DNA of 53,399 nucleotides from Alphaproteobacteria bacterium (GCA_009693835.1 SHWM01000007.1:1-53399); one strand, 5' to 3'. Numbered from the stretch's first letter, positions 1-8,913 are shown. The notes: generated by a model from the letters alone, not told the origin. Numbers and translations: made by a program.

Positions 1-813
1 CCAGCCAGCCTCGACATATTTCACCAGCAGCGGGCAGGGGCGGTATTTACTATCGGCCAGTCCATCATGCAGCACCTGCATGACCGATAGGCAGGTGTCG
101 AGACCGATGAAATCAGCCAGTTGCAGGGGGCCCATGGGATGATTGGCGCCCAGACGCAGGGCGGTGTCGATGGCTTCCACATTGCCGACGCCTTCATAGA
201 GCGTATAGATCGCTTCATTGATCATCGGCATCAGAATGCGGTTGACCATGAAGGCAGGAAAATCTTCGGCGTTAGCCGTGGTTTTGCCCAGCCGGTTGGT
301 GAATTCGCGCGCCGCCTTGAAGGTTTCCTCGCCGGTCGCAATGCCCCGGATAAGTTCAACCAGCTTCATGACGGGTACCGGGTTCATGAAATGCAGGCCG
401 ATAAACTGTTCGGGCCGGTCGGTCGAGGACGCAAGGCGGGTGATGGATATTGACGACGTGTTAGAGGCGATGATCGCGTCGGGTCGCAGCATCGGGCACA
501 GCCGCGTAAAGATGCTGCGCTTGATATCTTCCTTTTCGGCCGCCGCCTCGATCACCAGATCGACTTCCTTGAAGCGCTCCAGGTCGGCCACCGGCGTGAT
601 CCGGGCCATGGCCGCCTTCTTGGCCTCATCGGTCATCAGGCCGCGCTGTATCTGGCGGGTCATATTATAGGAAATCGTCGCTAGGGCCTTATCCAGGGCT
701 TCCTTGTTCACATCCTCAAGCAGCACGTCATAGCCCGCCGCCGCGCAGACATGCGCGATGCCGTTGCCCATTTGACCGGCTCCAATTACGCCAACCTTAT
801 TAATCGTCGTCAT
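1..813 (-). CDS. 3-hydroxybutyryl-CoA dehydrogenase, C-terminus cut by window edge
   Basis: Cytoplasmic NAD(P)-dependent dehydrogenase that interconverts 3-hydroxyacyl-CoA (typically 3-hydroxybutyryl-CoA) and acetoacetyl-CoA in short-chain fatty acid or PHB metabolism. The start is the ATG at 813 (MTTINKVGVIGAGQMG); the Rossmann motif G11-x-G13-xx-G16 follows at once. Further in are the family stretches IASNTSSISIT and FMNPVPVMKLVE, and the C-terminal domain with NRILMPMINEA. 271 codons are visible without a stop; the family is usually about 290 residues, so about 20 are missing beyond base 1. It lies downstream of etfB-etfA on the same strand, a common arrangement that links acyl-CoA oxidation to the electron-transfer flavoprotein. 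Confidence 0.9.
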   Translation of the reverse strand, partial: MTTINKVGVIGAGQMGNGIAHVCAAAGYDVLLEDVNKEALDKALATISYNMTRQIQRGLMTDEAKKAAMARITPVADLERFKEVDLVIEAAAEKEDIKRSIFTRLCPMLRPDAIIASNTSSISITRLASSTDRPEQFIGLHFMNPVPVMKLVELIRGIATGEETFKAAREFTNRLGKTTANAEDFPAFMVNRILMPMINEAIYTLYEGVGNVEAIDTALRLGANHPMGPLQLADFIGLDTCLSVMQVLHDGLADSKYRPCPLLVKYVEAGW

Positions 814-882
814 GCGGGATCATCCTCTGTTGCATCAGGTTTAATCCCTGTTACGTTTCCCATCCATATTTTCACCTGGCTC

Positions 883-1824
883 TTAAAGGCCGAGCTTGCC
901 CAATTCTGCTTCCAGTTCCGGCACCGCCTTGAAAAGATCCGCCACCAGACCATAATCCGACACCTGGAAGATTGGCGCTTCTTCATCCTTGTTGATAGCG
1001 ACAATTACCTTGCTGTCCTTCATTCCTGCGAGATGCTGAATGGCGCCCGAAATCCCCACAGCGATATAGAGTTCCGGTGCGACAACCTTGCCGGTCTGGC
1101 CCACCTGCATATCGTTCGGCGCATAGCCCGCATCCACTGCGGCGCGGGACGCGCCGACAGCGGCTTTCAGCTTATCGGCCACGGCTTCGATCATTTTGAA
1201 ATTGTCGCCGGACTGCATGCCGCGGCCGCCCGAAATAATGATCTTGGCCGATGTCAGTTGCGGCCGCGCAGAGGAAGAAAGGCGGTCGCCCACATATTCC
1301 GACAGCCCGGGATTTTTGGCGGCCGCTATTTTCTCGATGGCGGCGGCGCCCCCCTGGCCAACCGCCTGGAACGTCGTGGTGCGGACGGTAATGACCTTTA
1401 TCGCATCGGAGGATTGCACCGTCTGCATCGCGTTACCGGCATAGATGGGGCGCACAAAAGTGTCCGGCGCCTCGACCTTCACTATTTCCGAAATCTGCGC
1501 GACGTCCAGCAGCGCCGCCACGCGGGGCATGAAATTTTTCGACATGGTGGTGGCGCTGCTTAGCACGGAAGAATAACCGCCCATCAGGCCAACGACCAGT
1601 TCAGCCACATTTTCCGCCAGCCGCGCCGAATAAATCGCATCATCCGCCAGCAGTACTTTTACGACGCCCTCCAGTTTCGCGCTGGCCTCGGCAACCGAAG
1701 CGCAGTCCTTCCCGGCCACCAGAATGTGGACATCGCCGCCTAACTGGCTGGCGGCACTGACGACCTTGGCCGTAACGTCGGACAGGTTTTTATTATCGTG
1801 ATCTGCAATAACCAGCGCCGTCAT
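883..1824 (-). CDS. etfA: electron transfer flavoprotein subunit alpha
   Basis: FAD-carrying subunit of the soluble ETF heterodimer, which takes electrons from acyl-CoA dehydrogenases and passes them to ETF:ubiquinone oxidoreductase. The 313-residue length is typical. The C-terminal FAD domain is clear: IIISGGRGMQSGDNF, then GQTGKVVAPELYIAVGISGA and a late VSDYGLVADLF segment. The start codon lies 2 bases after the etfB stop, so the two genes are surely co-transcribed and probably translationally coupled. The 3-hydroxybutyryl-CoA dehydrogenase gene follows about 70 bases downstream. Confidence 0.95.
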   Translation of the reverse strand: MTALVIADHDNKNLSDVTAKVVSAASQLGGDVHILVAGKDCASVAEASAKLEGVVKVLLADDAIYSARLAENVAELVVGLMGGYSSVLSSATTMSKNFMPRVAALLDVAQISEIVKVEAPDTFVRPIYAGNAMQTVQSSDAIKVITVRTTTFQAVGQGGAAAIEKIAAAKNPGLSEYVGDRLSSSARPQLTSAKIIISGGRGMQSGDNFKMIEAVADKLKAAVGASRAAVDAGYAPNDMQVGQTGKVVAPELYIAVGISGAIQHLAGMKDSKVIVAINKDEEAPIFQVSDYGLVADLFKAVPELEAELGKLGL

Positions 1825-1826
1825 GG

Positions 1827-2576
1827 TCAGATTACTCCCGCTTCATTGCGCAGCTTGGCGACAAGATCCTGAACGGATTCGACCTTTACACCCGCCTTGC
1901 GGGTAGGTGGTTCCGTGGTTTTCAGAACCTTCAGGCGCGGCGTGATGTCCACGCCATAGTCTGCAGGCGTTTTTTCATCAATCGGCTTTTTGCGGGCCTT
2001 CATGATATTGGGCAGCGAGGCATAACGCGGCTCGTTCAGACGAAGGTCCACCGTGATGACGGTCGGCAGGTTGACACGGATGGTTTGCAGCCCGCCATCG
2101 ACTTCCCGGGTCACTTCGGCCTTGCCGCCCTCTATCTTTACTTCGCTGGCGAAGGTGGCCTGCGACCGGCCCAGCAGCGCCGCGAGCATCTGCCCGGTCT
2201 GATTGCTGTCATCATCAATGGCCTGCTTGCCAAGAATGACAATATCGGCGTTTTCCTGCTCGGTGATAGCTTTCAATATTTTGGCGACCCCAATTGGTTC
2301 CACGGTCTGATCGGTTTTTACCAGAATGCCCCGGTCGCCGCCCATGGCCAGCGCGGTGCGAATCGTCTCTTGCGCTGCAGCAGGGCCAATCGAGACAATC
2401 ACGATCTCTGTGGCGGTTCCGGCCTCTTTCATACGCACCGCCTGTTCGACGCTGATTTCATCGAACGGGTTCATGGACATTTTGACATTGGCAAGGTCGA
2501 CGCCTGATCCGTCGGCCTTTACCCGCGCTTTTACGTTATAATCAATCACCCGTTTGACGGGGACCAGAACCTTCAT
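1827..2576 (-). CDS. etfB: electron transfer flavoprotein subunit beta
   Basis: AMP-binding subunit of the ETF heterodimer and partner of the adjacent etfA. The protein begins [16 protein letters not shown] and contains [19 protein letters not shown] and the [20 protein letters not shown] stretch of this subunit; about 249 residues is the normal length. A second in-frame ATG lies 6 bases upstream at 2582 (MAMKVL). I prefer 2576 because the GGAGA ribosome site in front is too close to the first ATG and well spaced for the second. First gene of the etfB-etfA-hbd run; about 150 bases of non-coding DNA separate it from the adenosyltransferase gene upstream. Confidence 0.95.
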   Translation of the reverse strand: MKVLVPVKRVIDYNVKARVKADGSGVDLANVKMSMNPFDEISVEQAVRMKEAGTATEIVIVSIGPAAAQETIRTALAMGGDRGILVKTDQTVEPIGVAKILKAITEQENADIVILGKQAIDDDSNQTGQMLAALLGRSQATFASEVKIEGGKAEVTREVDGGLQTIRVNLPTVITVDLRLNEPRYASLPNIMKARKKPIDEKTPADYGVDITPRLKVLKTTEPPTRKAGVKVESVQDLVAKLRNEAGVI

Positions 2577-2723
2577 TGCCATACTCTCCAGATCAAGGAA
2601 GCCGCTTGTTATATCGTTTGGCCGGGGGCGCCATTATCTCGCAGGTGCGAAAACTAGTATCCGTAATCGCCCCTGTCAACGAATCGTCACATTCCGCTGG
2701 ATGATTATTTAGAAATAGGCCAC

Positions 2724-3290
2724 CTATGTGTTCAGTCCCGGCTCCCACAGAACATCTGTTTGCCCGTCATTGTTGACGTGGCGGCTGATCACGAACAAGA
2801 GGTCGGACAACCTGTTGATGAAGCGTAGCGCGGCGGGGTTAACTTTTTCACTATCGGCCAGTTCCACCATCAGCCGTTCGGCCCGGCGGGCGACGGTGCG
2901 GGCCTGATGCAAAAAGGCCGCGGCCGGACTGCCACCTGGTAATATGAAGGAATTCAAGGGGCTAAGCCTCGCATTCAAGGCGTCGATTTCATTTTCCAGC
3001 CGTTTGACCTGCGCCTCACTGATCCGCAGGGCCTCGCCCGGCTTCTCTTCCGGCGTCTCGGGGGTGCAGAGATCGGCCCCAAGATCAAACATATCGTTCT
3101 GAATGCGCCCAAGGGCGGCGTCCGCGGGGCCATCAGTATGCAGACGGGCCAGCCCAATGGCCGCATTGGCCTCGTCCACCGTCCCAAAGGCCGCGACCCG
3201 GATGTCATATTTGCGCACCCTGCGGCCATCGCCCAGGCCGGTGTCTCCCTTGTCCCCGGTCCGGGTATAGATTTTGTTCAATTTTACCAA
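2724..3290 (-). CDS. cob(I)yrinic acid a,c-diamide adenosyltransferase, PduO type
   Basis: ATP:cob(I)alamin adenosyltransferase, which makes adenosylcobalamin from reduced cobalamin and ATP. The PduO-family N-terminal ATP site TRTGDKGDTGLGDG lies at about residues 10-23, and the C-terminal half carries the expected RRAERLMVELAD and INRLSDLLFVISRHVN segments. 188 residues is normal. The start is a TTG at 3290, 3 bases after the stop of the HIG1-like gene; no better in-frame start exists before the ATP motif. A beta-oxidation context fits a role in supplying cofactor to methylmalonyl-CoA mutase, but no mutase is in the window. No cobalamin riboswitch was seen upstream. Confidence 0.92.
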   Translation of the reverse strand: MVKLNKIYTRTGDKGDTGLGDGRRVRKYDIRVAAFGTVDEANAAIGLARLHTDGPADAALGRIQNDMFDLGADLCTPETPEEKPGEALRISEAQVKRLENEIDALNARLSPLNSFILPGGSPAAAFLHQARTVARRAERLMVELADSEKVNPAALRFINRLSDLLFVISRHVNNDGQTDVLWEPGLNT

Positions 3291-3293
3291 AAA

Positions 3294-3491
3294 TCAGCTC
3301 CCGGAGAAGTAAAGCGCGCCCATTATGACCAGAATGGCGACGAACTGCATCGCTACCCGGAGGCGCATCAGTTTGTTGCTCCAGGTGCGGTTGAATTCGC
3401 CGCCCCGGAGCATGGTAAAAATCCCCACGCAGAGCACAATGAAAACAAGGGTAATGGAAACCGGCACCAGAAATCTGAGGAAGGCTTCCAT
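3294..3491 (-). CDS. HIG1-domain small inner-membrane protein
   Basis: A 65-residue protein with two hydrophobic segments (about residues 5-27 and 46-63) joined by a basic loop containing RGGEFNRTWSNKLMRLRVAMQ. That loop-plus-helix pattern matches the HIG_1_N (hypoxia-induced protein) family, whose mitochondrial members associate with cytochrome oxidase. It lies between the amidohydrolase stop and the adenosyltransferase start with gaps of only 6 and 3 bases, so the three genes form one transcription unit. A GAGAGGA ribosome site sits just upstream of the ATG. Family assignment is by eye. Confidence 0.75.
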   Translation of the reverse strand: MEAFLRFLVPVSITLVFIVLCVGIFTMLRGGEFNRTWSNKLMRLRVAMQFVAILVIMGALYFSGS

Positions 3492-3497
3492 ATCCTC

Positions 3498-4514
3498 TCA
3501 GTAACTCATTTTATAGACACGGCTGGCGCAGCCCGCGAACAGCGCCGCTTTGTCGGAGGCTGAAAATCCTGAAGCAAGCCGCTTGAACGAATTCCACAGC
3601 ACCCCATAGGAAACCGATCTTTTATCCACGGGGAAATTGCTTTCAAACATGCAGCGCGACGGGCCGAATGCGTCGATTGTGTGTACATAGTAATCGCGCG
3701 TGGCCGCCGCCAACTGCTCCGAGGTGGGGGGCAGGGCGTTTTTGTGCCAGCCAAAGCCATTCATCGGCATATTGATGCCGCCGATTTTCACATTCACGTT
3801 CGGGCATTTGGCCAGTTCGGCCATATCCTTTTTCCACTGCGGGAAAATATCCAGGCGTTTGCCTTCATAAGGCCCGATGGCGATCGGCCCGCCAAAATGA
3901 TCAAGGATGATGGTCAGGTCCGGTACGGCGCGGGCAAATTCGGTCAGGTCGGCGATTTGCGGATGATAGAAGAAGGCATCAAAGGTCATGCCGCGCTTGA
4001 CCAGCTCGGCGGCGCCCTGCTGGAACTTCTTTTCCTTCAGCATGCCTTTGGTCAGATGGGAGAAAGAGCGCTGCATTCCGGGATCGGGATCCCAGGCCGT
4101 AATATGGCGGATGCCCTTAAACCGTGCCGGCGCCGCCGCCTTATGCGCATCCAGCACTTCGCCTACCGCTGAACCCAGGGACAGATCGGCATGTCCGACA
4201 ATGGCGGCGCAGGCGCGCATCGGCCCATACTGGCCGCTGCCGCTTTGCGCGCCCACGCCATTAACAAATTCTGTCTCTCCCACCGGGCGCAGATGTTCCG
4301 GACCGCTGGAACGGTACATGGATGCGCAGTCGACAAACACGGTCGCCACCACATTATGGCCGCTGTTGGTGTCCACGCATAATTCATCAAGGAAATAACG
4401 GCTGCCCGGGTGGTCCCACAAATGATGGTGCGGATCGATAATGGGAAGGCCGGGTTCCAGCGCTTCCTCCGTGACCTGTGCCAGCCAGGCTGTCTGATCG
4501 CTTATTTGCCGCAT
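3498..4514 (-). CDS. amidohydrolase-2 family TIM-barrel hydrolase
   Basis: Metal-dependent hydrolase or decarboxylase of the Amidohydro_2 superfamily. The N-terminal metal motif DPHHHLWD is at about residues 27-34; a histidine-bearing strand (DAFFYHPQI), the LILDHFGG-like strand (TIILDHFGGP) and the C-terminal SNFPVDK, which supplies the last metal-proximal aspartate, follow in the family order. 338 residues is normal. AGGAG precedes the ATG by about 10 bases. Unlike the three other Amidohydro_2 proteins in this window (17137, 18521, 37625) it keeps the HHH type of first metal motif, so it is a distant relative with probably different chemistry. Close relatives include lactonases and 2-pyrone-4,6-dicarboxylate-like hydrolases; the substrate is unknown. 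Confidence 0.85.
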   Translation of the reverse strand: MRQISDQTAWLAQVTEEALEPGLPIIDPHHHLWDHPGSRYFLDELCVDTNSGHNVVATVFVDCASMYRSSGPEHLRPVGETEFVNGVGAQSGSGQYGPMRACAAIVGHADLSLGSAVGEVLDAHKAAAPARFKGIRHITAWDPDPGMQRSFSHLTKGMLKEKKFQQGAAELVKRGMTFDAFFYHPQIADLTEFARAVPDLTIILDHFGGPIAIGPYEGKRLDIFPQWKKDMAELAKCPNVNVKIGGINMPMNGFGWHKNALPPTSEQLAAATRDYYVHTIDAFGPSRCMFESNFPVDKRSVSYGVLWNSFKRLASGFSASDKAALFAGCASRVYKMSY

Positions 4515-4614
4515 TTTTCCACACTCCTTTTTTTGAAAATGTACTGGCTAAGCTATTAAAGCTATGCCAGACAGCAGGCATCATATATGAGCAAGGCTGG
4601 ATAAGCCACTTAAC

Positions 4615-6180
4615 ATGCGAGCAAAGATACCCGCTGTGCGACGCCGTGACGTTCTTGCCGGTATGGCCCTCTCCCCCCTTCTAGGCGTTCTTCCCGTAAC
4701 CGGGCAGGAGGCGGATGTCCCCATTCACACCACGCATCTGGGAGAACCGGCGCCCTTTAATGCGAGTCTTGTACGCAAGCTGGCGCAAAAGCTGGCCTCA
4801 AGGAAGTATGCGCCGCCAATCCTCGTCCTGCCCAAGGAACTGGAGAATCTGACCTACGATCAGTATCGCGACATTCGTTTCCGCCCCGATAAGGCGATTT
4901 GGCGCGACGAGAAGCTGCCCTTCCAGATGCACTTGTTTCATACCGGCTTTTATTACAAGGAGCCGGTGACGATCTTTCTGGTGGAACGTGAAGAGTCCCG
5001 TAAACTATTGTATTCAACGGACTATTATTCATTTGGGCCAAGCGTGCAGCCGCCCCCGCCGGGATATGATCTGGGCTTTGCCGGGTTCCGTCTGCACACG
5101 CCGATCAACCGGCCAGATTATTTCGACGAAATGGCCGTGTTTCAGGGCGCCAGCTATTTTCGGGCCGTGGCTAAAGGGCAGCATTATGGCCTTTCGGCGC
5201 GCGGACTTGCCATTGATACGGCTGAACCCAGCGGAGAAGAATTTCCTATCTTCCGCACCTTCTGGGTGGAAAAGCCGCTGCCGGGCTCCAGCTCGATTGT
5301 GGTGCACGCCCTGCTCGATAGTCCACGGACAACAGGCGCCTATCGATTTACGATGCGTCCGGGTACGGCCACGGAAATGGACGTGGAAGTGACCCTTTAT
5401 CCGCGCACCAATCTGTCGCGGGTAGGATTTGCGCCGCTGACCAGCATGTTCCTGTTCAGCGCGTCCGACAGGCTCGGTGTCGATGATTTCAGACCCGCCG
5501 TGCATGATTCCAGCGGTCTGTCGATACGCAACGGCCAGGGGGAATGGTTGTGGCGGCCGTTATGCAACCCGGCTACTCTGCAATATAGCGTCTTTATGGA
5601 CCACAGTCCGCGCGGCTTTGGGCTGTTACAGCGTGACCGGCGGTTTGCGGCCTTCGAAGACCTGGAGGCGCATTATGAACGCCGCCCCAGCGTATGGATT
5701 GAACCCATCGGCGACTGGGGGCCCGGCGCGGTGCATCTGGTGGAGATTCCGTCTAAATCCGAAGTCAATGATAATATTGTCACCTATTGGCGTCCGGCGG
5801 ACATGATCCCTGGAGGTTCGGAATATGTGCTGAATTATCGCATGCAATGGTGCGCCGCCCCCAGCCCGCCTCCCGAGGTGGCCCCGGTTGTATCCACCCG
5901 CCTGGGGGCAGCTTGGCAATCGCAGAATCGTCTGTTTGTGATTGATTTCCTTGGCGACGCTTTCAGCCAGCTCGGGCCGGATGAAATTCCCACACCCACC
6001 ATCGAGGCCTCTGCCGGCAAAGTGCTGAACCCGGTCGTGCAATCCAATTCAGAAATCGGCGGCTGGCGATTGAGTTTTGAACTTGAAACCGGCGATGCGC
6101 AAATGGCTGAATTACGTTGCCATCTGTCTAGCGGGGCGAAATCACTGTCGGAGGTTTGGGTATACCGATGGACAATTTAG
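4615..6180 (+). CDS. opgG: periplasmic glucan biosynthesis protein, MdoG/OpgG (OpgD-like)
   Basis: Periplasmic protein that modifies the beta-1,2-glucan backbone of osmoregulated periplasmic glucans. The 521-residue chain begins with a twin-arginine-like signal (VRRRDVLAGMALSPLLG), as in OpgD, the Tat-exported paralogue of OpgG. The mature part carries family stretches such as LENLTYDQYRDIRFRP, LFHTGFYYKEPV and a C-terminal immunoglobulin-like domain. It overlaps opgH, so the two are translated as a pair. Whether it is functionally OpgG or OpgD cannot be decided from sequence alone; with a single copy beside opgH it probably serves as the general backbone enzyme. Confidence 0.92.
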   Translation: MRAKIPAVRRRDVLAGMALSPLLGVLPVTGQEADVPIHTTHLGEPAPFNASLVRKLAQKLASRKYAPPILVLPKELENLTYDQYRDIRFRPDKAIWRDEKLPFQMHLFHTGFYYKEPVTIFLVEREESRKLLYSTDYYSFGPSVQPPPPGYDLGFAGFRLHTPINRPDYFDEMAVFQGASYFRAVAKGQHYGLSARGLAIDTAEPSGEEFPIFRTFWVEKPLPGSSSIVVHALLDSPRTTGAYRFTMRPGTATEMDVEVTLYPRTNLSRVGFAPLTSMFLFSASDRLGVDDFRPAVHDSSGLSIRNGQGEWLWRPLCNPATLQYSVFMDHSPRGFGLLQRDRRFAAFEDLEAHYERRPSVWIEPIGDWGPGAVHLVEIPSKSEVNDNIVTYWRPADMIPGGSEYVLNYRMQWCAAPSPPPEVAPVVSTRLGAAWQSQNRLFVIDFLGDAFSQLGPDEIPTPTIEASAGKVLNPVVQSNSEIGGWRLSFELETGDAQMAELRCHLSSGAKSLSEVWVYRWTI

Positions 6181-8381
6181 GGGCGAAAGCAGGCACGCCC
6201 TCGAACGAGCCCCATAACGCCCCCGAATTTATACCGGCGCCATCCGTGCCGCCCGAGACCTATGCGGAGATGCCATCGCAATCCCTGCGGGAATGGAACA
6301 GCATAGAAACCCCGAAATATGCGCCTGGCGAGCTTTCACAGGCATTGTTCCGCAGGGGAATATTATTTGCCGGCACCCTGTTGCTTACGTTTTTTGCAGG
6401 GTACGGCATGTATCGGGTAATGGGGGTCAACGGCCTGACGAATGTCCAGATATTGATCCTGCTTTTGTTTGTTCCGAATTTTGCCTGGATTTCATTCTGG
6501 TTCGTCAGCGCGGTCATGGGCTTTGTGGTGGCGCTTCGTCCGCGACCCACGCTGCGGGTGCCACGGCTTGCGCCCGGCAGTTCAATGATACTCAGCAAAC
6601 GGACGGCTTTGGTCATGCCGACCTATAACGAGCCGCCGCACCGCATTTACGCTAATATTCAGGCCATGTATGAAGCGTTGCGTGAAATGGGCGCGCTGCG
6701 CTCATTTGACATTTTCATCCTGAGCGATACGACCGAGGCGGCGATCTGGCTTGAGGAAGAAGAGGGTTTTCGCGATCTGCGTGCCCGCACGGGCGGGGAT
6801 GCAAATCTGTTTTACCGGCGGCGCCCCAAAAATATTGCCCGAAAATCGGGCAATGTGGAAGATTTCTGCCGCCGCTGGGGTATGAATTACGAACATATGA
6901 TTGTTCTTGATGCGGACAGCCTGATGACGGGCGAGGCGCTGGTGCGGCTGGCGGCGGTCATGGAAGTGCATCCCGAAGCCGGCATCATACAGACCGCGCC
7001 CCAGATCATTAATGGGGGCACCCTGTTTGCGCGGCTGCAACAGTTTGCGGGTCAGGCCTACGGGCCGGTTGTGGCGTCGGGGCTGGCCTATTGGCATATG
7101 GGGGACGGCAATTACTGGGGCCATAACGCTATTATCCGTACACGGGCGTTTCTTGAGAATGCGGGACTTCCCGCATTACCCGGCCGCGCCCCGTTTGGCG
7201 GGCATATTCTGAGCCATGATTTTGTCGAGGCGGCATTGCTGCGCCGGGGCGGCTGGAAAGTCTATATGGCGGCCGAAATCGAGGGCAGCTATGAAGAAAG
7301 CCCGCCGGCCCTGATTGATTACGCGGCGCGCGACCGCCGCTGGTGTCAGGGGAATATGCAACATATGGCTGTACTGCGCACACGCGGTCTGCACTGGCTC
7401 AGCCGCCTGCATCTTGGGCTGGGCATATTTGGCTATCTCGCGTCGCCCTTCTGGCTGAGTTTTCTGCTGGCCGGCATGGTGCTCAGTTTGCAGGCGCGAT
7501 ATGTCCGCCCGGAATATTTTACAGATGAGTTTCAGATTTTTCCGACCTGGCCGGTGATCAACCCGCAGCTTGCTGCATGGCTGTATGCAGGCACGATGGC
7601 GGTATTACTGGGACCCAAGATACTGGGCGTTGCTCTGGTCATGCGCGATCGCGGCAGGGCCGCTGAATTTGGCGGACGCGGAAAACTGCTGGCGGGCCTG
7701 CTGCTGGAAACCTTTCTGTCATCCATGACGGCGCCGGTGATGATGCTGATTCAGACCTCGGCGGTGATGGGGACGTTGGCCGGCCGGGATGTAGGCTGGC
7801 GCACACAGCGCCGCGGTGATGACCGCATTCCCTTCCGGGAGGTGGCGTTGCGCCACCGCGGGCATACTATTCTGGGCGTTCTGCTGGGCGTGTCGGCCCA
7901 TGCCGTGGCGCCCATGCTGCTGGCCTGGATGTCGCCGGTGGTGCTTGGTCTTGTACTCTCCATCCCGTTATCGGCACTGGGCTCCAGCCGCCGTTGTGGC
8001 GGAGCCTTGGCGGGGGCAGGCCTGCTGTTGACGCCACAAGAATCCAATCCGCATCCCATCATTGTACGTTCCCGGATGATCCAGAAAGAATTGGGCCGCA
8101 AGGGCATGCCCGTGACCGATCCGGTAATGCGGATTGCCACTGAACCTGAACTGCGTCAGTTGCATCAGGCGATGCTGCTGGCGCCGCGCCCCGGCATCAG
8201 GGGCGATGTGGATGTGGATTATGTGGTGGCCATGGCCAGGCTGGATCAGGCAGAAAGCATAGAAGACGCCGTGCGGTTTCTGTCGCCGAAGGAAAAGCTG
8301 GCATTATTGGGCAGTGCGGAAGGCGTTGCCCGCCTGGCCGGCATTGCGCAACCGCCAGCCGATGCGGTAATGGCCGGGTAA
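6168..8381 (+). CDS. opgH: glucans biosynthesis glucosyltransferase H
   Basis: Inner-membrane processive GT2 glucosyltransferase that polymerises UDP-glucose into the glucan backbone. The 737-residue protein has two N-terminal membrane segments, a cytosolic GT2 domain with VLDADSLMTGEALV (DxD region, about residue 248), LSHDFVEAALLRRGGW and RRWCQGNMQH (RxxRW-type motif, R390-W392), and several membrane helices after it. The ATG at 6168 is chosen because GGAGG at 6150-6154 is 13 bases before it; an upstream in-frame TTG at 6156 lies almost on the ribosome site. The start lies inside opgG (13-base overlap), implying translational coupling. Confidence 0.93.
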   Translation: MDNLGAKAGTPSNEPHNAPEFIPAPSVPPETYAEMPSQSLREWNSIETPKYAPGELSQALFRRGILFAGTLLLTFFAGYGMYRVMGVNGLTNVQILILLLFVPNFAWISFWFVSAVMGFVVALRPRPTLRVPRLAPGSSMILSKRTALVMPTYNEPPHRIYANIQAMYEALREMGALRSFDIFILSDTTEAAIWLEEEEGFRDLRARTGGDANLFYRRRPKNIARKSGNVEDFCRRWGMNYEHMIVLDADSLMTGEALVRLAAVMEVHPEAGIIQTAPQIINGGTLFARLQQFAGQAYGPVVASGLAYWHMGDGNYWGHNAIIRTRAFLENAGLPALPGRAPFGGHILSHDFVEAALLRRGGWKVYMAAEIEGSYEESPPALIDYAARDRRWCQGNMQHMAVLRTRGLHWLSRLHLGLGIFGYLASPFWLSFLLAGMVLSLQARYVRPEYFTDEFQIFPTWPVINPQLAAWLYAGTMAVLLGPKILGVALVMRDRGRAAEFGGRGKLLAGLLLETFLSSMTAPVMMLIQTSAVMGTLAGRDVGWRTQRRGDDRIPFREVALRHRGHTILGVLLGVSAHAVAPMLLAWMSPVVLGLVLSIPLSALGSSRRCGGALAGAGLLLTPQESNPHPIIVRSRMIQKELGRKGMPVTDPVMRIATEPELRQLHQAMLLAPRPGIRGDVDVDYVVAMARLDQAESIEDAVRFLSPKEKLALLGSAEGVARLAGIAQPPADAVMAG

Positions 8382-8507
8382 TCTGGCCAGTCCGCGCACC
8401 TTTCGCCCCCTCGCCGTATTGCGGGTTTCCGGCGTATTAGCCAGGTTCGCGGTGACCGGCCCTGATTGTTCATATGTCAGACACCATCCAGTTTTATTAA
8501 TAAAAAA

Positions 8508-8536
8508 TTAACAGTTCATGGCCAGTAAGATATGAT
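8508..8536 (+). promoter_or_regulatory. predicted sigma-70-type promoter of the mini PEP-CTERM gene
   Basis: TTAACA at 8508-8513 and TATGAT at 8531-8536 are separated by exactly 17 bases; each hexamer differs from the E. coli consensus at one position. A start of transcription near 8543 would leave a leader of about 27 bases before the ATG at 8570. Surrounding DNA is AT-rich compared with the neighbouring genes. Confidence 0.55.
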
Positions 8537-8569
8537 TTATGGGCCTTACAAAATGAGGTCATGCGGCGC

Positions 8570-8794
8570 ATGCCATTCAAGTTTTGTCCCGCAAATGCGG
8601 GGATATCGGGAGTTGAAAAAAGGAACAGATTTCTGAATAGCGCCATTTTGTCCCTCGCCGCGGTTATTGGCTCCAGCGCTGTCGCGTTGGCGTCCCAAGT
8701 GAACCTGACAAGTGTACCGGAACCTACGGCGGTGGGCCTGCTGACCATGGGGGTCGCCGGTCTGGTGCTGGCGCCCAGGCTGCGCAAGAAGTAG
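8570..8794 (+). CDS. very short PEP-CTERM sorting-signal protein
   Basis: A 74-residue protein made almost only of targeting signals. An N-terminal signal peptide (KRNRFLNSAILSLAAVIG, then ALAS) is followed by only about seven residues and then VPEPTAVGLLTMGVAGLVLA with a basic tail (RLRKK). This is the PEP-CTERM pattern, recognised by exosortase (EpsH/XrtA family), which in known systems attaches exopolysaccharide-associated proteins to the surface. The start at 8570 is preferred: GAGGT at 8555-8559 is 10 bases upstream, while another ATG at 8561 sits only one base from it. Its own promoter and a strong terminator flank it. The long basic N-region is odd for a signal peptide. Confidence 0.75.
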   Translation: MPFKFCPANAGISGVEKRNRFLNSAILSLAAVIGSSAVALASQVNLTSVPEPTAVGLLTMGVAGLVLAPRLRKK

Positions 8795-8834
8795 CCACAG
8801 TGGCAGGATGAATCCCTGCCGTAATGCTTATCAT

Positions 8835-8889
8835 GCGCTGGGCCAATCAGGAGCAAGTTTGCTCCTGGGTTTGCCCGGCGCCTTTTTTT
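8835..8889 (+). terminator. Rho-independent terminator after the PEP-CTERM gene
   Basis: A two-part hairpin followed by seven T. The outer arms GCGCTGGGC (8835-8843) and GCCCGGCGC (8873-8881) pair with one G-T wobble, and the inner arms AGGAGCAA and TTGCTCCT pair perfectly around a 2-base loop. The T-run is at 8883-8889. It ends the short PEP-CTERM unit 25 bases before the fatty acid hydroxylase gene, so that gene needs its own promoter or read-through. Confidence 0.8.
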
Positions 8890-8913
8890 AATCGTCAGGG
8901 TGTTCTCTGAGCC

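Noticed and set aside
751..1563. Long plus-strand open frame opposite etfA
   Set aside because: It is antisense to a clear EtfA gene, has no ribosome site, and its translation is rich in Arg, His and Gly without any family motif; a shadow of high-GC codon use.
3170..3290. Cobalamin riboswitch controlling the adenosyltransferase
   Set aside because: The gene starts 3 bases after the HIG1-like gene, leaving no leader; nothing resembling a B12 box was seen further upstream either.
6156..6168. Upstream TTG start for opgH
   Set aside because: It lies on the GGAGG ribosome site; the ATG at 6168 has suitable spacing.
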